A DNA stretch of 64,000 nt from Alphaproteobacteria bacterium (GTDB lineage Bacteria; Pseudomonadota; Alphaproteobacteria; Micropepsales; Micropepsaceae). The notes under the pieces were generated by a model. The model was not told the DNA's origin, did not search any database, and was given only the letters and a program-made list of their open reading frames with translations. The translations under genes were made by a program, and so were the position numbers. Positions 47,066 to 56,500 of the stretch are shown piece by piece (the first letter of the stretch is position 1; each line of letters starts with the position of its first letter). Location of the stretch: assembly GCA_021325375.1 (NCBI GenBank), contig JAJPHG010000021.1:30243-94242 (forward strand). The letters run 5' to 3'.

Positions 47066-48520
47066 ATGGATCAGGCGGCCGCGCCCAGCGCGATCACGAG
47101 CGTGCGGACCAAGATCTTCTACGGCCTCGGCTCGGTCGCCTTCGGTGTCAAGGACAACGGCTTCCAGACGATCCTGCTGCCTTTCTACAACCAGGTCATG
47201 CATCTGCCGCCGCAACTGGTCGGCGCCGCGATCGCCATCGCGCTGATGTTCGACGCGGTGTTCGATCCGATCGTGGGGCAGATCTCGGACAATCTGCGCA
47301 CGCGCTGGGGCCGGCGGCACCCGCTGATGTACCTCTCCGCCCTGCCCGTTGCCGTCAGCTACCTTCTGCTGTGGAACCCGCCGCATTGGGGACAGGGCGC
47401 GCTCTTCGCCTATCTGCTCGTCGTCGCGATCATCACGCGCACCTTCATCACCTTCTACGAGGTTCCGAGTTCCGCGCTGGTGCCGGAGCTGACCGAAGAC
47501 TACGACCAGCGCACCTCGTTCATCGCCTATCGCATCTTCTTCGCCTGGTACGGCGGGATGACGATGCTGGTGCTGGCTTATTCGGTTTTCCTCCAGCCGG
47601 ATGCAACGCACAAGATCGGCCAGTTGAACGAAACCGGCTACAGCCATTACGGCGTCACCGCCGCGATCGTGATGTTCGCCGCAATATTGATTTCGGCGTG
47701 GGGCACGCACCGCTTCATTCCACAGTTCCGCGTGGCCCAAGCGCAGCGCAAGTCGCTGATGCAATATGCGGCCGAGATGATCTCGACCTTCTCCAATCGC
47801 GCCTTCCTGATCCTGATGACGTCGGGAGTGTTCTTCTATATGGCGGTCGGCCTGGTGTTCGCGCTCAACTTCTATGTGCAGACATATTTCTGGCTGCTGA
47901 CGGCCTCGCAACTGTCGTTCCTCGCGCTCGCCATCTTCATCGCCGTTCTGCTCGCCTTCCTGATCTCGCCGCCGATATCGAGACTGCTGGGCAAAAAAGT
48001 CGCCTCCATCATCATGTTCAACGTCGGCCTTCTCATTTCGATGGTGCCGATCTTCCTCAGGCTGGCGGGAGCCTTTCCGCCGAACGGCGCGCCGAGCCTG
48101 GTCCCCATCCTGTTCGCCTTCTCGGCGTTCTCCCAGACGCTGACGATCGGCGCGTCGATCCTGATCGTGTCGATGCTGGCCGACGTCGTCGAGGCGAGCG
48201 AATTGTCGACCGGACGCAGATCGGAAGGCTTGTTCTTTGCCGGCAGCAGCCTCCTTCAGAAGGTCGTTTCCGGTTTCGGCCTGTTCGCGTCCGGCGGGGT
48301 CCTGTGGTTCGTGGGCTTTCCGGACAACGCCGTGCCAGGTCACGTCGACCCCGCGATCGTCAACCACTTCGTGCTCGTCTATGTGCCGCTGGTCATCGTC
48401 CTGTTCATCATCGGCATGATGATCATGTGGTTCTTCCCGATCACGCGCGAAAGCCACCAGGAGACGCTGCGCACACTGGCCGCCGAAGTCGGCCAGGGCG
48501 CACCGCAGGAACCGGCTTAG
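47066..48520 (+). CDS. GPH-family MFS transporter (sugar/cation symporter)
   Basis: 484 residues, 12 membrane helices. The GPH signature is ALMFDAVFDPIVGQISDNLR with TRWGRRHPLMYLSALP next, the loop 2-3 motif. It takes up a glycoside, pentose, hexuronide or similar solute with a cation; the real substrate is unknown. GGGAGGAG lies 4 bases before the ATG. It overlaps the end of the acyl-CoA synthetase by 4 bases (convergent). Confidence 0.88.
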   Translation: MDQAAAPSAITSVRTKIFYGLGSVAFGVKDNGFQTILLPFYNQVMHLPPQLVGAAIAIALMFDAVFDPIVGQISDNLRTRWGRRHPLMYLSALPVAVSYLLLWNPPHWGQGALFAYLLVVAIITRTFITFYEVPSSALVPELTEDYDQRTSFIAYRIFFAWYGGMTMLVLAYSVFLQPDATHKIGQLNETGYSHYGVTAAIVMFAAILISAWGTHRFIPQFRVAQAQRKSLMQYAAEMISTFSNRAFLILMTSGVFFYMAVGLVFALNFYVQTYFWLLTASQLSFLALAIFIAVLLAFLISPPISRLLGKKVASIIMFNVGLLISMVPIFLRLAGAFPPNGAPSLVPILFAFSAFSQTLTIGASILIVSMLADVVEASELSTGRRSEGLFFAGSSLLQKVVSGFGLFASGGVLWFVGFPDNAVPGHVDPAIVNHFVLVYVPLVIVLFIIGMMIMWFFPITRESHQETLRTLAAEVGQGAPQEPA

Positions 48521-50253
48521 CTCGCGAAAATCTTCTTGAGCTCGGTCTTCAAAATCTTGCCGTTGGCGTTGCGGGGCAGGGTTTCGGGCCAGAAGACGAC
48601 CCTCACCGGAACCTTGAACGCGGCGAGCTTGCCCGCGACGAAGGCGCGAAGCTCGTCCTCGGTCGTGTGCTGGCCGGGCCTCAGATGCACCACCGCGCCC
48701 GGCTCCTCGCCCAGCGTCTTGTGCGGCACGGCGACGAGGGCCGCGTCCATCACGGCGGGGTGCTCGTAGAGGACGTTCTCGACCTCGATGCAGTAGATGT
48801 TCTCGCCGCCCCGGATCAGCATGTCCTTGGCGCGGTCGATGATGAAGCAGAAGCCCTCCTCGTCGACACGCGCCAGATCGCCCGTGCGCACCCAGCCGTC
48901 GACGAAAGTTTGCGCCGTCGCGTCCGGCTTGTTCCAATAGCCTTTGACGATGTTGGGACCGCACGCCCACAGCTCGCCCACTTCATTGGGACCGAGCTGG
49001 CGCGTGCCCTCCGGCGTCATCACTTTCAGGTCGCAGACCGGGACCGCGGGGCCGCAGGAATCGGGGCGATGCTCGTAATCCTCCGCTGAATGGGTCGTGC
49101 AGGTGGCCGAGGTCTCGGTCATGCCCCAACCGTTGCCGGGCAGCGATTTCGGGAACGTCTCGACGATCTTGCGCACCAGCTCCGGCGCCGACGGTGCGCC
49201 GCCATAGGCGACCGACTCCAGCGACGACAGATCGTATTTCGACCGCGCCGGATGCTCGATGAGCTGCCAGGCGATGGTCGGCACCCCGCCCGCGCCGTTG
49301 ACCTTCTCGCGCTCGATGAGCTGCATGGCGAGCTCGGGGTCCCATTTGCGCATCAGCACGAGCTTGGCGCCGGCGAACAGCGACGGCCCCATCACCGCGA
49401 AGCATCCCGTCGCGTGGAAGAACGGCACCGAGAGCAAGGTCGAGCGCTGCGGCGCATTGGGATCGGGCGCGGGCACCGGCTCGCCGCGGCGCAGGAAATT
49501 GCGCGCCGCCGAGGACGCCGACGAGAAGATGTTCGTCAGCATGTTGCGATGGGTGCCGAGCGCGCCTTTGGGCTTCCCCGTGGTTCCGGAGGTGTAGAGG
49601 ATCGTCGCATCGTCGTCGGAATCGAGCGGCACGGCGGGCAACTCGCCGGCGGGCAGCTTGTCCCAGTCGTCGACCTTGCCGAGCGTGTCCTCGAGGCGGC
49701 GCACGATCGGATGCGGCAGCTCGTCCTGATAGCGGCTGACATAGATCGTCTTGAGATCGGGGCAGTTGACGAGATGCTCGGCGATGCGCTCCAGCCGCTC
49801 GGCGTCGACGAACGCGACTTTGCTGCCGGAATCGACGAGGCCGTATTCCAGCTCCGGCCCCGTCCACCACGCGTTCAGCGGCGTGACGATGGCGCCGATG
49901 ATCGTAGCCCCGAAGAAGATCGCGGGCCATTCCGGCAGGTTGCGCATGATGAGCGCCACGCGGTCGCCCTTCTTCACGCCCTGCTTCGTCAGCTCGGCCG
50001 CGACCGCCAATGCCGCGCGCGTGAACGTCTCGAACGTCGCGCGGTCGTCCTCGTAGACGATGAACGTCTTGCCGCCATGCGCGCGGCCGAGCGCGAACAG
50101 GTCGCGCATGGTCGGCGGCGCGTTCTTCCAGACGCGCGTCTTGACGCCGCGGATCATCACTTCATCCATCTCGAAAGGCGAGCCGGGCTGGGTGAGCAAT
50201 GCGTGCGCCTGGGCGATGGACATGGCGGGCCAGGGCTTGGCGGGCTGATTCAT
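48517..50253 (-). CDS. class I adenylate-forming acyl-CoA synthetase
   Basis: 578 residues. P-loop YTSGTTGKPKGALGTH, core motif WGMTETSATCTTHS, then GWVRTGDLARVDEEGF and the C-terminal Lys in PRNANGKILKTELK. It activates a carboxylic acid with ATP and CoA; long- or medium-chain fatty acids are plausible. GAGAGAACACC is ahead of the ATG. It could supply substrates to the acyl-CoA carboxylase at 53586, but they are not in one operon. Confidence 0.92.
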   Translation of the reverse strand: MNQPAKPWPAMSIAQAHALLTQPGSPFEMDEVMIRGVKTRVWKNAPPTMRDLFALGRAHGGKTFIVYEDDRATFETFTRAALAVAAELTKQGVKKGDRVALIMRNLPEWPAIFFGATIIGAIVTPLNAWWTGPELEYGLVDSGSKVAFVDAERLERIAEHLVNCPDLKTIYVSRYQDELPHPIVRRLEDTLGKVDDWDKLPAGELPAVPLDSDDDATILYTSGTTGKPKGALGTHRNMLTNIFSSASSAARNFLRRGEPVPAPDPNAPQRSTLLSVPFFHATGCFAVMGPSLFAGAKLVLMRKWDPELAMQLIEREKVNGAGGVPTIAWQLIEHPARSKYDLSSLESVAYGGAPSAPELVRKIVETFPKSLPGNGWGMTETSATCTTHSAEDYEHRPDSCGPAVPVCDLKVMTPEGTRQLGPNEVGELWACGPNIVKGYWNKPDATAQTFVDGWVRTGDLARVDEEGFCFIIDRAKDMLIRGGENIYCIEVENVLYEHPAVMDAALVAVPHKTLGEEPGAVVHLRPGQHTTEDELRAFVAGKLAAFKVPVRVVFWPETLPRNANGKILKTELKKIFAS

Positions 50254-50353
50254 GGTGTTCTCTCAGTGCAATAGCGATCCCGACAGAATGTCATTTGGAG
50301 CGGCGGATGCAAAGTGGCTAGAGTTTCACCCTGCGGCTTGACCTGGGGAAAGC

Positions 50354-50956
50354 ATGTTCCGCGGCACGTGCCTGAAGGTCGCTATCATGAGCTGCCTGCT
50401 TGCCGGGTCCGCTGTGGCGGACGATCTCGACGACGGCACCGCCGCCCACAATCCGGGCATCGCCGCGCAGCGCGACGGCGACGGGTTGCCTCTCATTCCA
50501 AAGCTCCATTGGGATATGCGACGTGAGCAAATCAAGCTTGCCTTTCCTGACGTTCAAGACATGTGGACCAAGCGCGGATTCAGCGAAAAGCCAAACTTCC
50601 GGCAGCTGAAGATCAGACGCTATGAAATCAGCGGATGCGAATTCGAGCTGACTATGGATTTCTTCAATGATCCGGACGATTCACTGACCGAAATAGCCGG
50701 GGACTACAAAGGGTCAGACGCGAGTAGTTGCATCGACCGGATAAAGGCCAAGTTCTTCGGCGAACTAGGATCGCATCCCCTTAAAGCCGATTGGAGCAAC
50801 GATATTCAGGGACATACGGAGATGAACACATCGCTGTCCTGGTCAGGACCTGTCACCGGCGCAGTGCTGTCGATAACGACGCGGTCCGATTCTGGTCATC
50901 TACGGTTTGGGTTTTCTCTGTTGCACGAAGGCGCGCCCGGAACCTATGTCGAATGA
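50354..50956 (+). CDS. exported hypothetical protein
   Basis: 200 residues: MFRGTCLKVAIMSCLLAGSA is a signal peptide ending ..AVADD. The mature protein is polar, with a pair of Cys (SGCEFELTMDF and SSCIDRIKAKFF) that could make a disulfide. No family is recognised. Codon use is less GC-rich than in the neighbours, which hints at a later gain. It lies upstream of the cobalamin riboswitch but stops 219 bases short of the btuB promoter. Confidence 0.6.
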   Translation: MFRGTCLKVAIMSCLLAGSAVADDLDDGTAAHNPGIAAQRDGDGLPLIPKLHWDMRREQIKLAFPDVQDMWTKRGFSEKPNFRQLKIRRYEISGCEFELTMDFFNDPDDSLTEIAGDYKGSDASSCIDRIKAKFFGELGSHPLKADWSNDIQGHTEMNTSLSWSGPVTGAVLSITTRSDSGHLRFGFSLLHEGAPGTYVE

Positions 50957-51174
50957 CGCGCGGAAAAAAATTTCGCCACCCCCCCTTGAACCGTCACGCT
51001 CGAAACACCACTTACGCTAAATCCCCACAAAAGCGAGAACGGCAAAAGGCACCCGCAGCGGCGCCTGAAAATGTTTCACAGGCAAAGGCTTAAGCGAGGC
51101 TTCGCGGATGCGAAGCCGGCGCGAAAGCCGCCCCAAAAAAATATTCGCGGGTCCTGTCAAGGGGCGCTGACGCA

Positions 51175-51203
51175 TTGACGACGGGCCGCGAGCGCGCTTA
51201 GCG
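51175..51203 (+). promoter_or_regulatory. candidate promoter of the btuB riboswitch transcript
   Basis: TTGACG (51175-51180) and TTAGCG (51198-51203) with a 17-base spacer. Transcription would start near 51210, just before the riboswitch P1 stem at 51215, which supports the call. The -10 box is weak. Confidence 0.45.
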
Positions 51204-51214
51204 TCCGTTCACGT

Positions 51215-51356
51215 GCGAGGTCTTGGGAACGCGGTCGGTGCCGCGGCTGCCCCCGCAACTGTGACCGGCGAGCGATCGTCCATGTGCCACTTGGGCCTTA
51301 CAGCCCTGGGAAGGCGGACGAAAGTGAGGACCCGGGAGCCAGGAGACCTGCCTCGC
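51215..51356 (+). ncRNA. cobalamin riboswitch (B12 box)
   Basis: P1 arms GCGAGG (51215-51220) and CCTCGC (51351-51356) close the aptamer. Conserved cores: GCTGCCCCCGCAACTGTGA (51246-51264 region), CCACTTGGGC, CTGGGAAGGCGGACG, and the B12 box GCCAGGAGACCTGCC (51338-51352). Adenosylcobalamin binding normally lowers expression of the gene behind it, here btuB, 146 bases downstream. No clear terminator is seen between, so control is probably at translation initiation. The 545 bases from 50957 to 51501 hold this switch and its promoter but no gene. Confidence 0.93.
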
Positions 51357-51501
51357 GCCGTCGTTGTGCAGCCGGTCGGGGTGTGCCGGAGGCGCGCGGG
51401 AATCCGCGTGACGACAAGTCGAGGTCGTCGCGCGGGGCAGTCCATTGCTGAAACCTAAGTCCACCGTCCGACGGCTTCTGGAACCCAACCAGGAGAACGT
51501 C

Positions 51502-53529
51502 ATGCACCCTAGAACATCGTCATGGCCGGGCAGCGACGCGCAGCTTCGCGCGACCCGGCCAACCAGTTCCCTCTCCATCGAGGTGTGCCGGCTGGATGGC
51601 CGGGTCAAGCCCGGCCATGACGGAAGGGGACTAACGCCCGCGCTGCTACTACTGTTATCACTGCTGCCTATTCCCGCCCTCGCCGACACGAGCGCCGATC
51701 CCGAGACCGTCGTCGTGACGGCGACGCGGACGCCGCAGCCGATCGACGTGACCGGCGAGTCCGTGTCGGTGATCACAGGCGACGACCTTCAGACCCAGCA
51801 GATCGACGTCGTCACCGACGCGCTGGCCGAGATTCCGGGCGTCGTCGTCAACCGCAACGGCGGCATCGGGCAGACGACCAGCGTCAGCATCCGCGGTGCG
51901 GAGACCGGCCAGACGCTGGTGCTGATCGACGGCGCGCGGATCAACGACCCGAGCTCGGTCGACGATCAGGCGGTGCTCGGCGACGTTCTGGTCAACAACA
52001 CCGACCGCATCGAGGTGCTGCGCGGTCCGCAATCGACGCTCTACGGCAGCGACGCGATCGGCGGCGTCGTCGACATCCTCACCAGGCGTGGCGGTGCAGC
52101 GCCCTTCGCGGTGAATGCGAGCGCCGAAGGCGGCTCGTTCGACACCTGGCATCTCAACGCGGCGGCGAACGGCACCACCGGTAGCGTCGAATACGGCGCG
52201 GCGGTGAACTATTTCGACACCGACGGCATCTCGGCGGCCGATGCGCGCAACGGCAACACCGAGACCGATCCCTACCGCAATCTCGGCGCCACGATGAACA
52301 CCCGCGTGCATCTGAGCGACATCCTGAGCGTCGATGTGCGCGGCTACTACACGGACTCGCACGTCGATTTCGACGGCTTCCCGCCGCCGAACTTCACGTT
52401 CCAGGACGATCCGGAATTCGGCACGGCGAGCCTGATCGCGGGCTATGCCGGCGTGAACCTGTCGCTGCTCGACGGGCGCTTCCAGAACCGTCTCGCCTTC
52501 ATCGGCTCGGAAAGCAACCGCAAGGATTTCGGCGAGTTCGACTTCATCACCAATGCGTTTTCGCCCACCGAGAACTTCTTCGCCAGGGGCGACGCCCAGC
52601 GCTTCGAATACCAGGGCACGTTCGACGTCGACAAGGCGAACCAGCTCGTCTTCGGCGCCGAGACACAGCGCGTCTCGATCTCGACTGAGAGCCTGGAATT
52701 CGATCCCGGCCCGACGCATGGCAGCAAACGCATCAACGGCTATTACGCGCAATGGCAGAGCACGCTGTTCGACCAGCTCACTCTGACCGGCGGCGTGCGT
52801 CTCGACGACGACAGCGAGTTCGGCACGCATACTTCGGTCAAGCTCGCGGGCGCCTGGCAGATCCCGGGCTGGGACACGACGCTGCGCGCCAATTACGGCG
52901 ACGGCTTCAAGGCGCCGACGCTTTATGAATTGTTCTCGCAGTACAAGAACCCGTTCCACGCGCTCAAGCCCGAGACCGCACAAGGCTACGAGGTCGGCAT
53001 CGATCACAATTTCCTCGACGGCCGCCTGCGCGCCTCGCTCACCTGGTTCGAGCGGCACACGGGCGACCTGATCGAGTTCGTCGACACCGCGACGCCGCCC
53101 TTCGGCTACTACGAGAACGTCGAGCGCAGCCGCGCCAGGGGCATCGAGGCCGAATTGGAGGCACGCCTCACCGACACGCTGAGCGTGAGCGCCGATTGGA
53201 CCAACATGTCGGCCAAGAACCTGAACACGGGCCTCGACTTGGCCCGCCGGCCAGACAATTCGGCGAGCGGCACCGTCACCTGGAAGCCGCTCGACAAGCT
53301 CACGCTCGGCGGCAGCGTCGTCTTCACGGGCGCCCGCTTCGACGACGGCGGCAATTTCGTCCGGGACCCGGCCAACACGACGGTGAACCTGTTCGGCTCC
53401 TACGTCATCTTCGACAAGACGGAGGTCTATGCCCGGGTCGAGAACCTGATGGATCAGGACGAAGAGCCGATCGCGGGCTATGGGCGGATGGGGCGGGCCA
53501 TCTATGGCGGGGTGCGCACGGCCTTCTAG
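51502..53529 (+). CDS. btuB: TonB-dependent vitamin B12 receptor BtuB
   Basis: 675 residues. The plug domain has the TonB box ETVVVTATRTP, LVLIDGARINDPSSVDDQA and RIEVLRGPQSTLYGSDAIGG; the C-terminal beta-barrel ends ..GVRTAF with the terminal Phe. It imports cobalamin across the outer membrane, as expected behind a cobalamin riboswitch. AGGAGAACGTC precedes the ATG at 51502. The first 45 residues before the signal peptide core (LTPALLLLLSLLPIPALA) are encoded by a 105-bp palindromic repeat; GTG inside the repeat is an alternative start. Confidence 0.9.
   Translation: MHPRTSSWPGSDAQLRATRPTSSLSIEVCRLDGRVKPGHDGRGLTPALLLLLSLLPIPALADTSADPETVVVTATRTPQPIDVTGESVSVITGDDLQTQQIDVVTDALAEIPGVVVNRNGGIGQTTSVSIRGAETGQTLVLIDGARINDPSSVDDQAVLGDVLVNNTDRIEVLRGPQSTLYGSDAIGGVVDILTRRGGAAPFAVNASAEGGSFDTWHLNAAANGTTGSVEYGAAVNYFDTDGISAADARNGNTETDPYRNLGATMNTRVHLSDILSVDVRGYYTDSHVDFDGFPPPNFTFQDDPEFGTASLIAGYAGVNLSLLDGRFQNRLAFIGSESNRKDFGEFDFITNAFSPTENFFARGDAQRFEYQGTFDVDKANQLVFGAETQRVSISTESLEFDPGPTHGSKRINGYYAQWQSTLFDQLTLTGGVRLDDDSEFGTHTSVKLAGAWQIPGWDTTLRANYGDGFKAPTLYELFSQYKNPFHALKPETAQGYEVGIDHNFLDGRLRASLTWFERHTGDLIEFVDTATPPFGYYENVERSRARGIEAELEARLTDTLSVSADWTNMSAKNLNTGLDLARRPDNSASGTVTWKPLDKLTLGGSVVFTGARFDDGGNFVRDPANTTVNLFGSYVIFDKTEVYARVENLMDQDEEPIAGYGRMGRAIYGGVRTAF
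51518..51622. repeat. dispersed palindromic element inside the btuB signal region
   Basis: 105 bp, arms CGTCATGGCCGGG (51518-51530) and CCCGGCCATGACG (51610-51622), perfect over 13 bases. The right half, CTGGATGGCCGGGTCAAGCC, matches the element at 61601. Being 35 codons long it does not shift the frame, and it contains no stop in the btuB frame. Confidence 0.85.
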
Positions 53530-53546
53530 GACCGCCTCCGGCGTGG

Positions 53547-53579
53547 CACAGTCCGTGGAACGCCATCCCACGGACTGTG
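53547..53579. terminator. 12-base perfect inverted repeat between btuB and the carboxylase
   Basis: CACAGTCCGTGG pairs perfectly with CCACGGACTGTG, 9-base loop. There is no U-tract after the stem. It sits 17 bases after the btuB stop and 7 bases before the next ATG, so it could be a weak terminator, a processing site or a translation-control hairpin. Confidence 0.45.
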
Positions 53580-53585
53580 GCCCGC

Positions 53586-56500
53586 ATGTCTTTCAAGAGC
53601 ATCCTGATCGCCAATCGCGGCGAGATCGCGATCCGCATCGCGCGCGCCGCGGCCGATCTCGGCATCCGCACAGTCGCGGTCCATTCCGACGACGATTCGG
53701 GCTCGCTGCATGTACAGATCGCGGACGAGAACCGCGCGCTGGGCGCCACGGGCCCGGCCGCCTATCTCGATATCGCGCGCGTGATCGCGGCGGCCCGGGC
53801 CGCGAAATGCGAGGCCATCCATCCGGGCTACGGCTTCCTGAGTGAGAACGCCGATTTCGCCCGCGCCTGCGCCGCGGCGGGCATCGTGTTCATCGGGCCG
53901 AGCCCCGAGGTGCTTTCGGTATTCGGCGACAAGGCGCGCGCGCGCGCGCTCGCCGACCGCTTCGGCGTGCCGATCCTGGAAGGCACGTCGGGATCCACGA
54001 GCCTGGAAGACGCCCGCGCCTTCATGGCCAGGCGCAAGGGCGGCGCGATCATCGTCAAGGCGCTCGCGGGCGGCGGCGGGCGGGGCATGCGCATCGTGAG
54101 CGATCCGGCCGCGCTCGACGAGGCCTATGCGCGCTGCCGCTCGGAGGCGAAGGCGAGCTTCGGCAACGACGCGGTCTATGTCGAAGCCTATATGCCCAAC
54201 GCCCGGCACATCGAGGTGCAGGTCGCGGGCGACGGCAAGACGGCGAGCCATATCTGGGAGCGCGACTGCTCGCTGCAGCGCCGCCACCAGAAGATCGTCG
54301 AGATCGCGCCCGCCCCCGCGCTCGATCCCGACCTGCGCCAGCAGCTCTGCGACGCGGCAGTGTGGCTCGCCGATGACGTCAAGCTCGTGGGGCTGGCGAC
54401 CGTCGAGTTCCTCGTCGATCCAAAGCCCGCGCGGCATGCGCCGGCTTTCGCCTTCATCGAATGCAACCCGCGCCTGCAGGTCGAGCACACGGTCACGGAA
54501 GAGATTACCGGCATCGACCTCGTCGCGGTGCAGATCGAATTGGCGCGCGGCAACTCGCTGCGCGACATCGGCCTCAAGCAGGAGAACATCCCCAAGCCCC
54601 GCGGCGTGGCGATGCAGCTTCGCGTCAACATGGAGAAGATTGCCGCCGACGGCAGTATGAAGCCCACCGGCGGGACGCTCTCGCGCTTCGTGCCGCCCTC
54701 GGGGCCCGGCGTGCGCGTCGATACCTATGGCTATGAGGGCTACACGACCAATCCCGCCTTCGATCCGCTGCTTGCCAAGGTGATCGTGCAGGCGCCGGAT
54801 TTCACGCTGGCGCTCGGCCGCGCGAAGCGTGCCTTGCGCGAGTTCGTGATCGCGGGCGTCGACACCAACATCGCGTTCCTCGACGCGCTTCTCGACAATC
54901 CCGAGGTCGCCGGACGCCGCACCAACACGCGTCTCGTCGAGAACAACATCGCCGCCCTCGTCGCCGCGAGCGCGAATTGGAAGCCGCACGAAACCGCTGC
55001 GCCGGCGGTTGCGCCCGTTGCCGCGCCGCGCGCGACGAACGCCGCGCCTGCGGGAACGATCGCCGTGCCCGCGCCGATGCAGGGCAAGGTCGTCGCGATC
55101 TCCGTAGCGCCCGGCGACGCGGTGCCCAAAGGCGCGCCGGTCGCGGTGCTCGAAGCGATGAAGATGGAGCATCTGGTCGCAGCGGGCGCGTCGGGCCGCG
55201 TGCAGTCGGTCGCGGCCAGGCCCGGCGACGTGCTCTTCGAAGGCGATGCGCTCGTCTATATCAGCCCGGAAGAGGTCGAAGCGACGGGCGCCGCGATCGA
55301 GGCCGCGGCCGATCCCGACGCGATCCGTTCCGATCTCGCCGAATCCAACGCGCGGCACGCGTTCGGCTTCGACGAGAACAGACCCGAAGCCACGGCCCGG
55401 CGCCGCAAGACGAACCAGCGCACGGCGCGCGAGAACGTCGCCGACCTCGTCGACCCGGGAAGCTTCATCGAATACGGCGCGCTCGCCTTCGCCGCGCAAA
55501 AGAAGCGCCGCACGCTCGACGACCTGATCCGCAACACGCCCGGCGACGGCATCATCACCGGCATCGGCACGGTGAACGCAGCCCTGTTCGGCGAGGAACG
55601 CGCCCGCGCCGCCGTGATGGCCTACGACTACACCGTGCTCGCCGGCACGCAGGGCGCGATGAACCATCGCAAGAAGGACCGTCTGCTCAAGGTCGCCGAG
55701 GACGCGAAGCTTCCCGTCATCGTCTTCACCGAGGGCGGCGGCGGCAGGCCGGGCGACACGGATTTCCCCGGTGTCGCGGGCCTCGACACGCCGACGTTCC
55801 GCCAATACGCCAAGCTCAGCGGTGCCGTGCCGCGCGTCGGCATAAATTCGGGGCGCTGTTTCGCAGGCAACGCAGCGCTGCTCGGCTGCAGCGACGTCGT
55901 GATCGCGACCGCGAACTCGAACATCGGCATGGGCGGCCCGGCGATGATCGAAGGCGGCGGGCTGGGCGTCTACACGCCCGACGAGGTGGGCCCCATGTCG
56001 GTCCAGGTGCCCAACGGCGTCGTCGACATCGCGGTCGCGGACGAAGCCGAAGCCGTGGCGTCGGCGAAGAAATACCTTTCCTATTTCCAAGGCAGCGTCG
56101 CGCAATGGAGTGCCGCGGACCAGAAGACGCTGCGGCACCTGATCCCCGAGAACCGGCTGCGCGTCTATGACATCCGCAAAGTGATCGCGGGGCTCGCCGA
56201 TACGGGAAGCGTGCTAGAGCTCAGGCCCGAATTCGCGCTGGGCATGATTACCGCGCTGATCCGCATCGAAGGCCATCCGTTCGGGCTGATCGCGAACAAC
56301 CCGATGTTCCTCGCCGGCGCCATCGACGCGCCCTGCGCCGACAAGGCGGCGCGGTTCCTGCAGCTCTGCGACGCGTTCGGACTCAACGTCGTCTCGCTCT
56401 GCGACACGCCGGGCTTCATGGTGGGGCCCGAGGCCGAGAAGGCGTCGCTGGTCCGGCGCACCTCGCGCATGTTCGTCGTCGGCGGCACGATGCAGAGCGC

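Noticed and set aside
50791..51093. 100-codon frame running out of the 50354 gene
   Set aside because: It overlaps the real gene in another frame, and its second half lies in AT-rich non-coding DNA with no start site.
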